A DNA stretch of 64,000 nt from Paracentrotus lividus. Lineage: Eukaryota; Echinodermata; Echinoidea; Camarodonta; Echinidae. Below are positions 38,944 to 49,360 of the stretch, in pieces. The stretch is taken from assembly GCA_940671915.1 (NCBI GenBank), contig CALNVZ010002974.1, positions 21,734,587 through 21,798,586 of the forward strand. The letters are read 5' to 3'. Position numbers and translations under genes: made by a program. The number at the start of each line of letters is the position of its first letter. The stretch's first letter is position 1. Below the pieces are notes generated by a model that saw only the letters and a program-made list of their open reading frames with translations, was not told the DNA's origin and did not search any database.

Positions 38944-40827
38944 TGGAGAGTGAGAGATGGAGAGTGAGAGATGAAGTGTGAGGCAGACAGACAGAGATAG
39001 TGAAAAACAAACAGAAATTGAGAGATGAAGATAAATTGAAGGAGAGCAAGGTAAGGTGGGGAAGAACACAACACAATAATTCCGAAATAAGTTAGATACT
39101 TTACATTGTTTGGCAACATAAATTATTGTTGAGGTATGTAAGTATGTTTCTTCCCAAAAGAATATATATGCCTCGTTTTTAAACTATACCCATACTAAAA
39201 AGAACAAACAAAAGAAATTACAGTGATAACAAAATGATATACTTCTTGGTGATCTGTTATATGTTTAGCTTGCATTTATCATGCATCAAAATAATGAAAT
39301 ACTAGTATAAGAAGTACATTAGCATAGCTCTTAACTTTGAAATATCTATTTCATTATCAAGCGAAATATATATGTCTGTCAGAAATGAAATATATAAATT
39401 CATGTGAATTTGAAAGCCAATTGAAATCAACTGTGTCGATAATTTAAAATTTAAAAAAATGTACAAAAAAAAAAAAAAATCTTTGAGAGAAACTCATAGT
39501 AGACTTTTAAACAGGCCACCACGGCATGAACTCCGGGTCAAAATCAACAACTGTTTCTTCTTCCTGGCTCAGGTAAATATAAAAAAATAATTAATAAGAA
39601 GATGAAATAAAGTAAATATTTTATTTACCAACTCGGTCACGTTCAATCTGAGGAAAGTAGTGCAGAAATGGAAGTTATCTAGTCTCTTGCACTCGGGCCA
39701 GTGTCCAAGCCAAGCTAGGTTACCTATCAAGAATCCCGGTTGAGGTTTACCGCAAGCATCAAGTGCTATAAGGTAAAGGTGAAGACAGGGATAGAAAATC
39801 ATGCCGTATGATATTATTATCGAAACAAATCTGTTGAAAAGGTGAAATCGTTTATTATGTAAACTTTAATCAAAAAGTCGTTCAAAAATGGTATAACCCA
39901 TATCAATACTACTAGCTTTGGCAATATCTTTGATTTAAAGATGGGACAACAAACTTGATCACATACTCAAAATGATGACCAAGCAAACTAGAGTTATTAT
40001 AAACATTTGTATCCTAAAGAAATTTCCGATGTTTAATAAGGTAAAAAAAAAACATGTTCTATTTTCAAGTCTGTTCATACGTATTTTACTAAAATGCTCT
40101 ATTTTTTGTAATGTATGTTTTCGCAGCCAATTTCACACTATATACAATCAACTTGACATTTCGAGCAACCTATTTAGTCCGAAATGCAATCGCGATTAAA
40201 AATCAGCATTCAAATTCGTTTTTGAGCGATCGGTATAAGAAACTAAGTCAACCAAATTGCCATTGCGCCAATTAATTTGACATTATAAGCAATCGAATCC
40301 GTCAATCTTCATTAAAATTAACCGATTTACACCATTTCCTTGATATCTTTAAGTGATGCACGAATTTTGAATTTCACGCTCATTAACGAAATTGAAATAG
40401 TTTTGATATAGCTATAAAAAAATAAATAAATTAAAAAAAAAATTGAGAGCTAATTAACGAAATCGCTTGCTGTTGAATTACCAATGCCCCCAACTTCGTT
40501 AGATATCTTTTAAATCAAATGAATATCAACGGATTCGATTGCAAAGAGTTTAAAATTGAGCGGGAAAACCTGTAATAATGTCCCTATAAAAGGTTTACCC
40601 AGTGTGGCTTCATAAGAGCGCTGGTCACTGAACATGCGGGTAAGAGCAGCATCACAAGCCACCGAGATGGAGATATTCTTGAATATATCTGGTGGAAGGG
40701 TTGGGAAGTCGGGTAGGTGATCGGGTATCCTATCAGAGATATCATCAGGCAGGTCGATGTCCGGCCATGAAATCGATGTAGATATCATCCCCGTTAAGAG
40801 GAGAGTCGCCATCCAAACGGACATCAT
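24596..40827 (-). CDS. Nose resistant to fluoxetine protein 6-like membrane acyltransferase, complete, 15 coding exons
   Basis: Predicted multi-pass membrane protein with an N-terminal NRF domain and an acyltransferase-3 domain, the family of C. elegans nrf-6, which affects lipid, yolk and drug handling. Exons on the minus strand: 40827-40599, 39765-39629, 38885-38802, 37124-37021, 36053-35878, 35160-34975, 33674-33581, 33256-33164, 32455-32284, 30780-30701, 29913-29812, 29115-28992, 26585-26399, 25889-25747, 24700-24596. They sum to 2016 nt, 671 residues plus TGA, with matching phases at every junction. Residues 1-20 form a signal peptide after MM. The cysteine-containing NRF region (about 57-180) includes GKPQPGFLIGN and WGLCLPSECG. 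The acyltransferase part starts near LNGIRVISMTWVILGH (278-293, with the family's histidine), followed by SVDSFFLLSG, FHRYW, WYLANDMQFYIISP, RISPYLVGMVLGY and RLTFGAYLFHP. The donor of the fourth exon (GTGTAAG) is the weakest call. Substrate unknown. Introns are packed with mobile elements. Confidence 0.93.
24772..25012. mobile_element. MITE with perfect 30-bp inverted ends, CTTATGCTACAGTCACACAG
   Basis: Left 24772-24801 and right 24983-25012 are exact inverse copies over 30 bp. The interior includes AAAACAAAGAAATACATAAG, a single unit of the 50-bp minisatellite found in the element at 26943-28052. Confidence 0.93.
25321..25720. repeat. (TCA)n / (CCA)n imperfect trinucleotide tract in an NRF-gene intron
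   Basis: Long ATC/TCA runs with CACCAC blocks. Minus-strand Asp-rich frames here are repeat artefacts. It ends just past the exon at 25889-25747, on its downstream side. Confidence 0.93.
26207..26334. mobile_element. Small inverted-repeat element enclosing a tRNA-like sequence
   Basis: The ends ATTGGAAAAAATGAGCAAAG and, inverted, CTTAGCTCATTTTTTCAAT match over about 24 bp with few differences. The interior is almost entirely the tRNA-like segment at 26238-26310. Confidence 0.8.
26238..26310 (+). other. tRNA-like sequence, 73 nt
   Basis: It starts GGGTTC and ends GAACCCC, allowing a six-pair acceptor stem. It has GGACGACGCC in the A-box region and GGTTCGAATCC in the B-box position, at the correct total length. 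D-arm and anticodon stem pair poorly, so I call it tRNA-derived rather than a working tRNA gene. Confidence 0.5.
26738..26871. mobile_element. Palindromic MITE, third copy, in an NRF-gene intron
   Basis: It starts GGGCGTTTCATGAAAGGACC and ends GTCCTTTGATGAAATGGCCC, inverted. The best-preserved terminal repeats of the three copies. Confidence 0.82.
26943..28052. mobile_element. Terminal-inverted-repeat element carrying a 50-bp minisatellite
   Basis: The left end TAATTAAGCGGCTTTCGGAG continues CAGTACGGTAG; the right end, inverted, is CTACCGTACTGTTCCCGAAA then GCTCATTATTA. Inner borders share ACTACGGTAG/GACGGTAG motifs. The middle 27150-27900 is a tandem repeat. It lies wholly in the NRF intron between the exons at 28992 and 26585. 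Confidence 0.8.
27190..27900. repeat. 50-bp minisatellite, about 14 units
   Basis: The unit starts AAGGATAAAACAAAGAAATA and continues CATAAGAATTTATAGGAGAG; unit starts fall at 27250, 27300, 27350 and so on, exactly 50 apart. The outer units are more diverged. Minus-strand Phe/Leu/Tyr-rich frames are artefacts of the repeat. Confidence 0.93.
28110..28152. repeat. (GT)n microsatellite
   Basis: About 21 uninterrupted GT dinucleotides, in an NRF-gene intron. Confidence 0.97.
28564..28700. repeat. Short tandem repeat of a GGCTTTTGGAGAGGGAGCC-like unit
   Basis: Three related copies of about 50 bp (TTAAAGGCGTTTGGAGGGGA, TTACAGGCTTTTGGAAAAGA, TTACAGGCTTCTGGAGAGGG). The 179-codon plus-strand frame over this area is judged non-coding because it lies in an intron and follows the repeat. 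Confidence 0.6.
31315..32153. mobile_element. Foldback element, copy 1, split by a second insertion
   Basis: Begins TTAAAGGGGAATCCAACCCA. Arms at about 31315-31570 and 31620-31862 are inverse copies of roughly 240 bp with a short loop. After CCTCTTTCCC the right arm breaks off and about 270 bp of another repeat follow (CACGTAACTAGGATTTTTAC, G run, T run). The outermost end GGATTCCCCTTTAA reappears at 32140-32153. Non-coding, in an NRF-gene intron. Confidence 0.82.
32526..32580. repeat. (GA)n microsatellite followed by a G run
   Basis: GAGA repeats with AAAG and GGGA interruptions, then a G run at about 32578-32587. Confidence 0.9.
34165..34275. repeat. (TCA)n trinucleotide microsatellite in an NRF-gene intron
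   Basis: Over thirty ATC/TCA triplets with few interruptions. Poly-Ser, poly-Ile and poly-Met frames here are artefacts. Confidence 0.96.
34431..34584. mobile_element. MITE with GCCCTGTAACATA ends, copy 2, in an NRF-gene intron
   Basis: It starts GCCCTGTAACATAAACATTT and ends CTGTATGTTACAGGGC, inverted. About 154 bp. Confidence 0.86.
35202..35631. mobile_element. GGTTTTCCCGG-family copy in an NRF-gene intron
   Basis: Close to the copy at 115-546: AACGATACCTGG.CGAGC, GAGCTATCGG, AACGCTTAGAGCAAGCAA. Its right end reads GCGGGGAAAACCTTT. It lies directly upstream of the exon at 35160-34975. Confidence 0.8.
36735..36985. repeat. A-rich low-complexity tract (AAATAAATAAAA) and T homopolymer
   Basis: About 230 bp of AAATAAAA-type sequence, then a run of some 20 T, ending shortly downstream of the exon at 37124-37021. 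Confidence 0.93.
38541..38623. mobile_element. 83-bp palindromic MITE, TACAGCTTGGGAAAT ends
   Basis: It starts TACAGCTTGGGAAATGATTA and ends ATAATCATTTCCCGAGCTGTA-like sequence, inverted almost throughout. It shares its ends with the larger element at 50630-51000. Confidence 0.88.
38899..38945. repeat. (GA)n microsatellite serving as polypyrimidine tract of an NRF exon
   Basis: On the minus strand this is a CT tract ending about 14 bases before the acceptor AG at 38887-38886 of the exon 38885-38802. Confidence 0.85.
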
Positions 40828-40899
40828 CTTAGAATCACATCGATGGAGGTATTCGAAGTGGTGATAGAGCGTCGATAGACGGAATTACCAGATGATCGA

Positions 40900-41520
40900 C
40901 TTCAGAAAGGAAATAATTAATAAATGAATAGCGATAAACAGTTTTCCATATGAAATATTGATATATTTTTTGGTATTATCTTATCTTAAATATACCAAGA
41001 ATGTATTTCTATATGCAGTTTAAGAATTATTTTGTAATTTACATTATTCAAATGCTATATTATACGATTCTGTTTTGTTCTATACTATCATGATTTCTGT
41101 GCATGGAAAAGAAAAATTAAGTAGAAATTGAAATAGAAATTACATTATCATAATTATATTTGTTCTTTGTTATCGGGGCCGTGGCACTGGGACTGGTAAG
41201 CTGCATCCCCCATGCAGCTCCCCACCCCTTCCCCCATTTTTTATTTATTTTTTAATAATTTTTTTTAAAGTAGACATATCGCGGTAATGATTGTTAGTGT
41301 TGTGCTTGGTGATGTTCACCGCTCCCCCCTGCCTAATTATTCCCTTAACCACCCCCCCCCAAACAAAAATTAAATCAGGGTCCGTACCTGGAATTGGGGC
41401 GGGGTGAGATGGTGGGGAACTTGCAGCGCCCTCGTTTTGAGTACAGTGTGTTCCAGAAAGAACTATACACTTTTGAAACGGCTACCAAATAATATATGGT
41501 TGTTCGGGGAAAGATTCATA
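40900..41520. other. Non-coding stretch upstream of the NRF gene
   Basis: AT-rich, with T and C homopolymers near 41260 and 41350. It probably contains the NRF 5' UTR and promoter, but no exon boundary could be fixed. Confidence 0.4.
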
Positions 41521-42026
41521 ATGTAGGGAAAGCTCATAATTATCCCCAACTATTATTTGGCACCAAAAAGTCCGAAAATGATGCATATGCTTCAATGAGC
41601 AATGCCCACTTTTGTGAAGGACACAAAAGCGAGGCTGCGCAGGAATCTGCTTTGCATTTACCATCTGCCTATGGCACGCCGTGAGGAATAAAAAAATCAA
41701 TAATGTCGTGAATCGGCTAACAAAGACAAAATAAACCAAAAGTCAGAAATAAACATCAAAATGATCAATATTATGCAATAATGCAATTGACAACCTTTCT
41801 GTTTTTACTTTTGTTTCATTTTGTCTTTGTTAGCCGATTCACGCCATTATTGCTTTTTATTCCTCACAGCGCGGCGTGCCATAGGAACGTGGTAAATGCG
41901 TAGCGAATTCCTGCGCAGCCTCGTTTTTGTGTCCTACACAAAATCGGGCATTGCTCATTGAAGCATGCATCATTTTCGGACTTTCTGGTGTCAAATAGTA
42001 GTTAAGGATAAGAGCTTTCTCTACAT
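41521..42026. mobile_element. Long hairpin (foldback) element
   Basis: The left arm (about 41521-41745) and right arm (about 41808-42026) are inverse copies: TTTCGTG/CACGAAAA aside, GCTAACAAAGACAAAAT pairs with ATTTTGTCTTTGTTAGC, and TGAGCAATGCCCACTTTTGTG pairs loosely with ACACAAAATCGGGCATTGCT. The loop is about 60 bp. Non-coding. Confidence 0.85.
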
Positions 42027-42512
42027 ATCAGCCATATATAGCCTAGGGGAATACTCATTTGTGTGATATTTTCAGTTCACTAGCTAATTAAATATGCAAA
42101 TTATGGACGTTCTTAATTTGGCATGTCCCATGTGTTACTTTTTAAGTTAAATTGGTTATCATAACTTGCAAATCCAAATTTGAATTTGGCTGAAACTGTC
42201 AAACGTTCTAATCTACATTGGGGTATGTCTGAAACATAAAACAAAACTTTGATCAGATCTATCTAATTAACAACATTTATTAATTACTTTACATGGGACA
42301 TAGCTGTAACACATGGGACATTGTGTACAAAGTCTATGGAGAACACTTCAATATGAATAAATACTAATTTCTCAAATTTATGGTCTGGTCTAATTGTGTA
42401 ACAATGTTTAAATAATCATATTTATCAATAATATAGCTATAATCATCTTTATTATTATAATTATCATTATTGTTGCAATCAACACATGTTTAAGTATTCT
42501 CATAGTTTTTAA

Positions 42513-42972
42513 TATAGGTTTTCCCGGCCAATTTCATACATTTATCATTCATTTTCCTTTAATGTGTATTCAAATTCTTGTGTTTGATGCGACGGACCGA
42601 CTTAAGTCAATCAATTTCGTGTTCATGGTCTGAAATTCGTTTTTAGGCAAACAAAGTAATGGTTACAAAGCTCAAATTCGGATATAGGCATTTAATTTAA
42701 GTATATGTGCATTCAAATTAGTGAGAATTTGAGTATACGGAATGAAACGTCGACAGAATGAAGACGAATTTGAATAGTTATTGCCGAATGTGTATGCTTC
42801 CTATGTGAACTAGAATGGTCAAGTACGAAATCGATCACATCAATCGTTAATTTTGATGATTGAATACGATTTTGACTGGCAACATTTCGATGCATCAGCG
42901 TTTTTTCCGAAAATGAATGCCCCTAATATGCAATTGATTGACAAATCAATGAAATTGGCCGGGAAAACCTAT
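42513..42972. mobile_element. GGTTTTCCCGG element with intact ends
   Basis: TATAGGTTTTCCCGGCCAAT at the left and ATTGGCCGGGAAAACCTATA at the right are perfectly inverted. About 460 bp. Its right half matches, inverted, the partial copy at 3363-3585 (GCATCTAAATGTTGCCAGTC region). Confidence 0.85.
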
Positions 42973-42979
42973 ATTTTCA

Positions 42980-45430
42980 TTTTGATTATCCCTTATAACT
43001 TCAGTTTGGATGGTCCAATGACAACGCATTTTGTTAGGAACTTCAGATTTATAGAGAGGAACATTTCTTCACAGAGGATGGATCAAAAGGCCAAAGGTCA
43101 GGGTCAAAGGTCATTACACTTGATGTCTTGATTTAGAAGTTTCCTCCCTGGGAACCAACTTCAGCTAGAATTTCTAGCAATCCACAATATAAGATGCCCA
43201 ATTGAGACATAAAAGTCATATACTAATATCTTGACTGACAAGAACAAAGGTCACGATTCAGGGACAAGTTCATTGACTTTTGTCTTACAGATATACACTG
43301 CCCTCCAAAAGTTTGGGTACACCTGATACCAGCTATGTTTTGTAACATTGTAAGTCATATTATGTCCAGTATTTCAGTCCAAATGATGTTAAAGTACAAA
43401 AAATACATTATGCAAATAATATACATCATGATTATCCCACCAAGTCTCATTGGAATTCAGAAATTAGACAAAAATATGCAAAAGATGCAAAAACATGATT
43501 CTGCACTAATTTATTCAATTATTGCAAAAATAAGATATCTAGGCCAATAATGGTCCGATCAATGTAAAAATTTGCATGGATGTTGAGGCAAATGTAAAAT
43601 ATAATTTGTACTATTTGTTTGAATGTTGAGGCAACAATTTATCAATTATTATAATTTATGCCAATTAAGGGTCTATTTTTAAACATTTATCAATATTTTG
43701 TTTAAAAAATTGATGTGAAGCCCAATTTCTTGTTAAAAGTTGCTGAGCATAATAGTCAACAACATTATGATTTTAAAAAATGAGTTTCCCATGAATTTCA
43801 TGGTATTCTTTTGTTTTAATACTTTCTATTGTCTTCAATTGTTTTTGTTTTAATGTATTTCTTAATGTTTTTGCGTCTTTTATATTTCAGAAGTGTTTTT
43901 TTATTGATTTCAAGATATCCAAGATGATGCTAAAGGCCTTTTAGATGCAATTAAGATGCAATTAAGAGTGTGGTAGAACATTTAAGGGGAATGGCGCAGT
44001 CAGTACACAAATGGGCAATAATTGAATTTTTCGGTATTTGTAAACTTTCCTAATAACAGGTCAAAACAATGTTTCCTTACTTAATAACTCTTTATATAAA
44101 GACTGAATTATGCCTATTCTGACTGGGGGAGTGGTCTCTGCCAATTGAGCCAATTATAAAACGTCCATGACTGCTGCGCAACCGCTGCCAACCCTAAATA
44201 TGCCTTTTGGTGAATTTTTTCTTAAAAGTATAGTGCAACTATTGTTCGAAACAGACTGCACACTGTATTGTTTGGTGATACTACATTGTATTATTGCATG
44301 TCACACCTAAATAGAATGCAATATAGCATTTTGCTTTCATTTTCTAAACATAAAAGAGCCAAAAAAGTATGAAATACATGAATAATCAAAATAATAGAAG
44401 ACAAAAGAAAATAATAAAACAAGAGAATACATAAAATTAATTAGAAACTTCAAACTTTTTACTAAAATGTTGTTGATAATTACACATAACAACTTTTGAC
44501 AGGAGATTGGACTTCATAACAATTTTTTTAAATTGTGATATCCAAAGGTGATCAAAATTGGGAAGGTTAAATTGAATTTCTGCATAATACATTCACAAGC
44601 AGCCAAAGGTCAAGGTCAATTGACTAAAAGTTAATGAGCTTTTATCTAGAACTGTCATTTTCTCTCCATATCTACTTGAAATTTAGTATGAACTGGCAGA
44701 AGGGGTATAATTGGATGAAGGAATAGAAATCTGGAATAATCTCAAAGGTCAAGTTCAAAGGCCAAGGATGTATACCGTTTTGATAATGAAAGGTTTTTAC
44801 GAAAGGATGACTGAACACAATATTCAATGCATATTAATACACACAGGAAATTTATCCCATGTGTACATGTTTTTGTAAACTCGACCTTGCAGGAAAACGG
44901 AAAGTTGTATTAACATGAAAATTTGTACTTAACATGTTAACCAAATGCTAAAGAAGAAAGGACTATGAAAGTTTTAATATATTCAGAGAGTTTTGTGCAC
45001 AAAGTCAAAGTTTAAATACACAACAATTTTTCTGGTCCCATGCATGTGTTACGGACTAATAAATTACCATAAATTAATACACAAATGATTAATTCTAAAT
45101 ATTAATCATGTTTTAAATAAAGGTCATTTGCACCTTTTAAAATATACCCAAGGACTGTGTTTTCATCAAAGGATTTGCAAAAAATGCATGTTTTTCCCTG
45201 TGATGTCCCGTGTGTTACGAATGCAAAATAGCTTGGACATGCCCATGAATAACTAGCCTTACATTCCATGAACTTACATTTCTAGGTTTTGCATACGTGA
45301 TTCTATTAGACCAGGGAACGTCTATGATTAGACCGAGGGACATGCAATGAAGATCCTTTATAGTCAGATTCTCACAAAATAACATTACGTAACCTTTTAT
45401 ACCGAACTCATATGCATTTTACCATAATGT
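42980..45430. other. Non-coding stretch
   Basis: At 43293 TACACTGCCCTCCAAAAGTT resembles a Tc1-type terminal repeat, but no partner end was found. The remainder is AT-rich with short AAAGGTCAAGGTCA-like repeats near 43090, 43245, 44608 and 44750. No exons supported. Confidence 0.45.
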
Positions 45431-45434
45431 AGTT

Positions 45435-45720
45435 TAGGTCGCGATCCAGAGACGTGTTTTATAACGGGGTGCAAAAAGGTAGACTATAAAAATTGTCCAT
45501 GTCACGTTGGAAGGCTGATAAGCGGGGGGGGGGGGGGGGGGGTATGGAGGGGGGGGGGGGTAGGTGTTGAAAAAATTTTTGGCCTTTGGCCGTTAAAAAT
45601 TCCAAACATATACATATAGGGGTAGGGGTCAGGTCAGCGTGTTCCGTTCCGAAACAATCGACAAGCAAAAAAAAAAAAAGAAAAAAAGAAGGTTATTGGC
45701 ATTTTTACGGGGTGCATTAA
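45435..45720. repeat. Repeat copy with ACGGGGTGCAAAAAGGTAG and G runs
   Basis: Contains GCGATCCAGAGACG, AACGGGGTGCAAAAAGGTAG, AATTGTCCATGTCACGTTGG and AGGCTGATAAGCGGGGGG. The inverse of the same order occurs at 63540-63660. Confidence 0.75.
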
Positions 45721-45864
45721 AAAGGTCTATTTACAATATGTATGCTGATTTCCCAATCGTACTAAATTGAATTAGTTGTTGGGATATAGGCCTATCTCGC
45801 AATCACAAGTCAGGTATATGTTGCTGTTCAGGATACATGTTTGATCATTTATGACTGACAAAAT

Positions 45865-46094
45865 TAGACCAGTTTACTAACATATTCAAATTGTATGCAT
45901 ACTTTTTTTTAAAACAAAGGTTGTTCTTGACAACCTGAAAGCTTGCCAGAGGCTTGCCCGACATAGCAACAACTAATGTATAAAAAATGGATTCCATGTA
46001 TTGTAGTTCTTTCATTACAGGTTGTTTGAATACCTTGTTACTAGTTATGTCACCAGGAAAAAGTATGCATAAAATTTGAATATAAACTGGTCTA
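45865..46094. mobile_element. MITE with AGACCAGTTT terminal inverted repeats, intergenic copy
   Basis: It starts TTAGACCAGTTTACTAACAT and ends ATATAAACTGGTCTAT, inverted. It is homologous along its whole length to the reverse complement of 59074-59301. About 230 bp, non-coding. Confidence 0.85.
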
Positions 46095-47537
46095 TGAATG
46101 ACATCTCACCGAAAAATCATTTCAATGTGAAGATTGTTATCCTCCCCCGTTTTAATCATTTCTTTCTAATTGATTTCACCATTTTAGTGTTATGTGTCTT
46201 CTTTTCTTTAATTATTTGTCCCGGCTCAGTTTCTCTTTCTTCTACTTGTGATCAATGTAGTGTCATGTAATCATGGAGGTAAAAGAGATGGAGAAACATC
46301 TCACTCATTCTCTTTAAAATCAATGTGATGCCGCAGGGATAAAATATGCCAGACATGAGTTTCATTGGAATTTTCTCGCAGATTGTAGATAAAAGATTTC
46401 TGCTTAACTACAGACTTACTGGCCAGTTACAAAACGAAATATGCTTTTGTAATGATAATTACTTTTCGCTGCCTCTGGTCGGATAGTATAAGCAGACATA
46501 TCGCTCACTTTCACAGGGGAAAGCAAAAATAAATGTTGCAATATTTCTTGAAATATGACTTGAAATTACTCGACTGGGCGCATGTGGCCGAATATGTGAC
46601 ACATAACATCGCAAATGAATATATTCCAACAATAACTCCAACAAACTAGTCTTGAATTTTTGTACTGTGGATGTTTGTGGAAATGTGTAAAATATTGATT
46701 TATAAACTGTTGAATTCTGAGGTATTTCATATTTTACAACTATTATCATGCAATATTTCGCCCAATTTTAGGACATAATAGGGCTTTGATATATATTCCG
46801 TCATGTGTTTAACATCCATGTTCTGTGATCAAATAAAATGGAAAATATTATCACGATCCCACAGTTCTCCAGTACTGGAGGAACTCAACTAAAGAAGAAG
46901 AGAAGAAGGTTGAGTCCATTTTGTGTGTTTAGATATTATTTAAAACTGTGTTCAGACCATTGACGAACTCATGCTCCTGCATACAAGCAATATCATTCTG
47001 AATTGAATTACAACTTGAATATAAATGACTTACCATGAATCAGTAAATGAGAGAACAACGTTTATAATCATCATCCATATACATCCAGAAAGTCCGAGAC
47101 CATTACGTAAAATGCTGGTAATTCAAGTTATTCAACTCAACACTCCCTTTAATTTCGAGCATGTACGATGACGGCAATCTATAAATGGACCCACGTTAGG
47201 CCTATTGATCAGAACCAACCCATTCATTAATTCAAGGGTACAATGTTTGCTAAAACTCTTTACATAGGCCTATATTATGGGCTTATTTAGTTGCTCTGGT
47301 AAGTTTTATTTGCTCGATGGAGGACATTCTTAAAAAGACAATATAAGAAGAAGAAGAAGAAAAAACTACAATAGCCAAGATAACTGAGACGGATTGCTGG
47401 CATTCATCCCCGATGACGTCATGGATGAGCCTACCAATCAGCGCTTGTTGACAAACCGTCTAGTGTAAAGTGGTTTCTTGTCTGGGCAAAAGTCATTTCC
47501 GACAAGAATCCAAAAATATCATACTGCACTAATAATT

Positions 47538-47591
<54 letters not shown>

Positions 47592-48767
47592 CTGATCCCT
47601 CCTCCACTATTTTGGAGATTCATGTACACTTTGTTCATGTATAGTTCAGAAAATAGAATATAGATCAACATGCTATATTCGCTTTTGAAGTCAGACAATA
47701 TAATAAATACTAAAAATGAATAATACTGTTTTTTCCACAATCAAAGATATGAATAACTTTGGGCCACATCGCGGTGTTATAGTGAATAAGTAAACTTTTG
47801 CTCATAAAAGAAGTATTTTTGTGCTCCAGCCACATCATCCTGCTCCCAATTTTATTTCTCGACTTTATTTGTACACGCTTTCACTTTTCGGTATCCTGGC
47901 TATATCTTCTATAGGCCTATCTTCCCCAGCCATGCCCGGATATTGAACAAAAATAAAAAATTCAAGAAAGGGTGCATGTCAACCCCTACAATGTCCATTT
48001 TGCCATGATCTTTTCTCATTTTTTGGCCCCTTTTTTGTTTACCCAGCTGACCAAGGCCCCCTCAGTCCTACCCCGACGAAACGCGTCTGATGTATAGAGT
48101 TGCTATTGTTCTCAAGTTTAATCTATGTTTATTGTAGCAGATTTAGATTTTATTGTCCAGTGGATGGGTCAAGATTGATTTCGATTGGGGTTTAAAATTG
48201 ATTTTATTCATTTTTATAACATGGAAATGTCTATTTTCCAAAAAATATGTTCTAGAATCTCAGCCAAAGATAATAACAGTGGAAAATATACTATATTTAC
48301 CTTTACAACCTTGTCATCAAGGCTGAAACAACATTTTTGGGAAAATTATAATAATTGAGGGTTTATGGTTGTTCTTTATTTCCGTTGTTTTGACCATAAA
48401 GGTAGGATAATATAGGCCTATTTCAATTTTTCAGCGATCTCTCTTTTTATTTCAACCCCTCCACTAGACAAAAGACCAAAGTCTGTCTGTGAGCAAAAAG
48501 AAACTTGATTAAACGTAAAGAAAAAATTAACAACCCTACACTTCAGACGCAATTTGCGGGGGTAGGACGGAGGGGATCTTGGTCAGACGCCGGGTAAGCA
48601 AAAAGCGCCCCAAAATGAGAAAATAATGGCTGAAATGGGCATTGTAGGGGTTGACAAACTTTTAAAAAGTTTCATTCACAAGGAATAAAAATATTGTTGG
48701 GGGAACATCCAATATAGCCAGGGTCTCGAAAAGTGAATTAAGCGGGGACAAAACAATTTTAAGAAAT
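46095..48767. other. Non-coding stretch with a (CT)n microsatellite
   Basis: Pure CT repeat at 47542-47588. A minus-strand segment ending at donor GTAAGT (about 47035) reads NGLGLSGCIWMMIINVVLSF and could be a membrane exon, but it has no partner. No gene supported. Confidence 0.45.
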
Positions 48768-49360
48768 TAAAGGGGAATCCAACCCAAGGAGAGAATTAAC
48801 CTTACAGGAAAGAGGAAAATGAGAGGAGCAATCTAAAAAAAGTTTCATCAAAATCGGTTATAAAACAAGAGAGTTATGGAAGTTTGAAAAGTCTAGTTGT
48901 TCCTTCTATGGGGATCCTCAAATTGGCATCATTGGCTTCAAAATGGCCGATCTCATGGACAACTCTCCATTCATTTTGTACACAAATTTTCAGATTTTCC
49001 CCATTTTCTTTCGAAATATATCTTACCTCCTTCTGAGCTCAACATATGTTGTGTGAAATATATTTTCCCATGACATATTTTGAGCTCAGAAGTAAAGAAG
49101 ACAATTTTTGAAAGAAAATGGGGAAAATCTGAAAATTTGTGTACCGAAATGAATGGAGAGTTAATTGTCCATGAGATCGGCCATTTTGAAGCCGATGATG
49201 CCAATTTGAGGATCCCCATAGAAGGAACAACTAGACTTTTCAAACTTCCATAACTCTCTTATTTTATAACCGATTTTGATGAAACTTTTTTTAGATTGCT
49301 CCTCTCATTTTCTTCTCTCCTGTAAGGTTGATTCTCTCCTTGGGTTGGATTCCCCTTTAA
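48768..49360. mobile_element. Foldback element, copy 2, intact
   Basis: Bounded by TTAAAGGGGAATCCAACCCA and TGGGTTGGATTCCCCTTTAA, perfect inverses. Two arms of about 265 bp flank a loop of about 50 bp around AACATATGTTGTGTG. Nearly identical to the arms at 31315-31862. Confidence 0.92.

Noticed and set aside
39481-39590. Minus-strand text EEETVVDFDPEFMPWWPV followed by a stop, between two NRF exons
   Set aside because: No phase-compatible acceptor, and the flanking exons already join in phase to a normal NRF domain.
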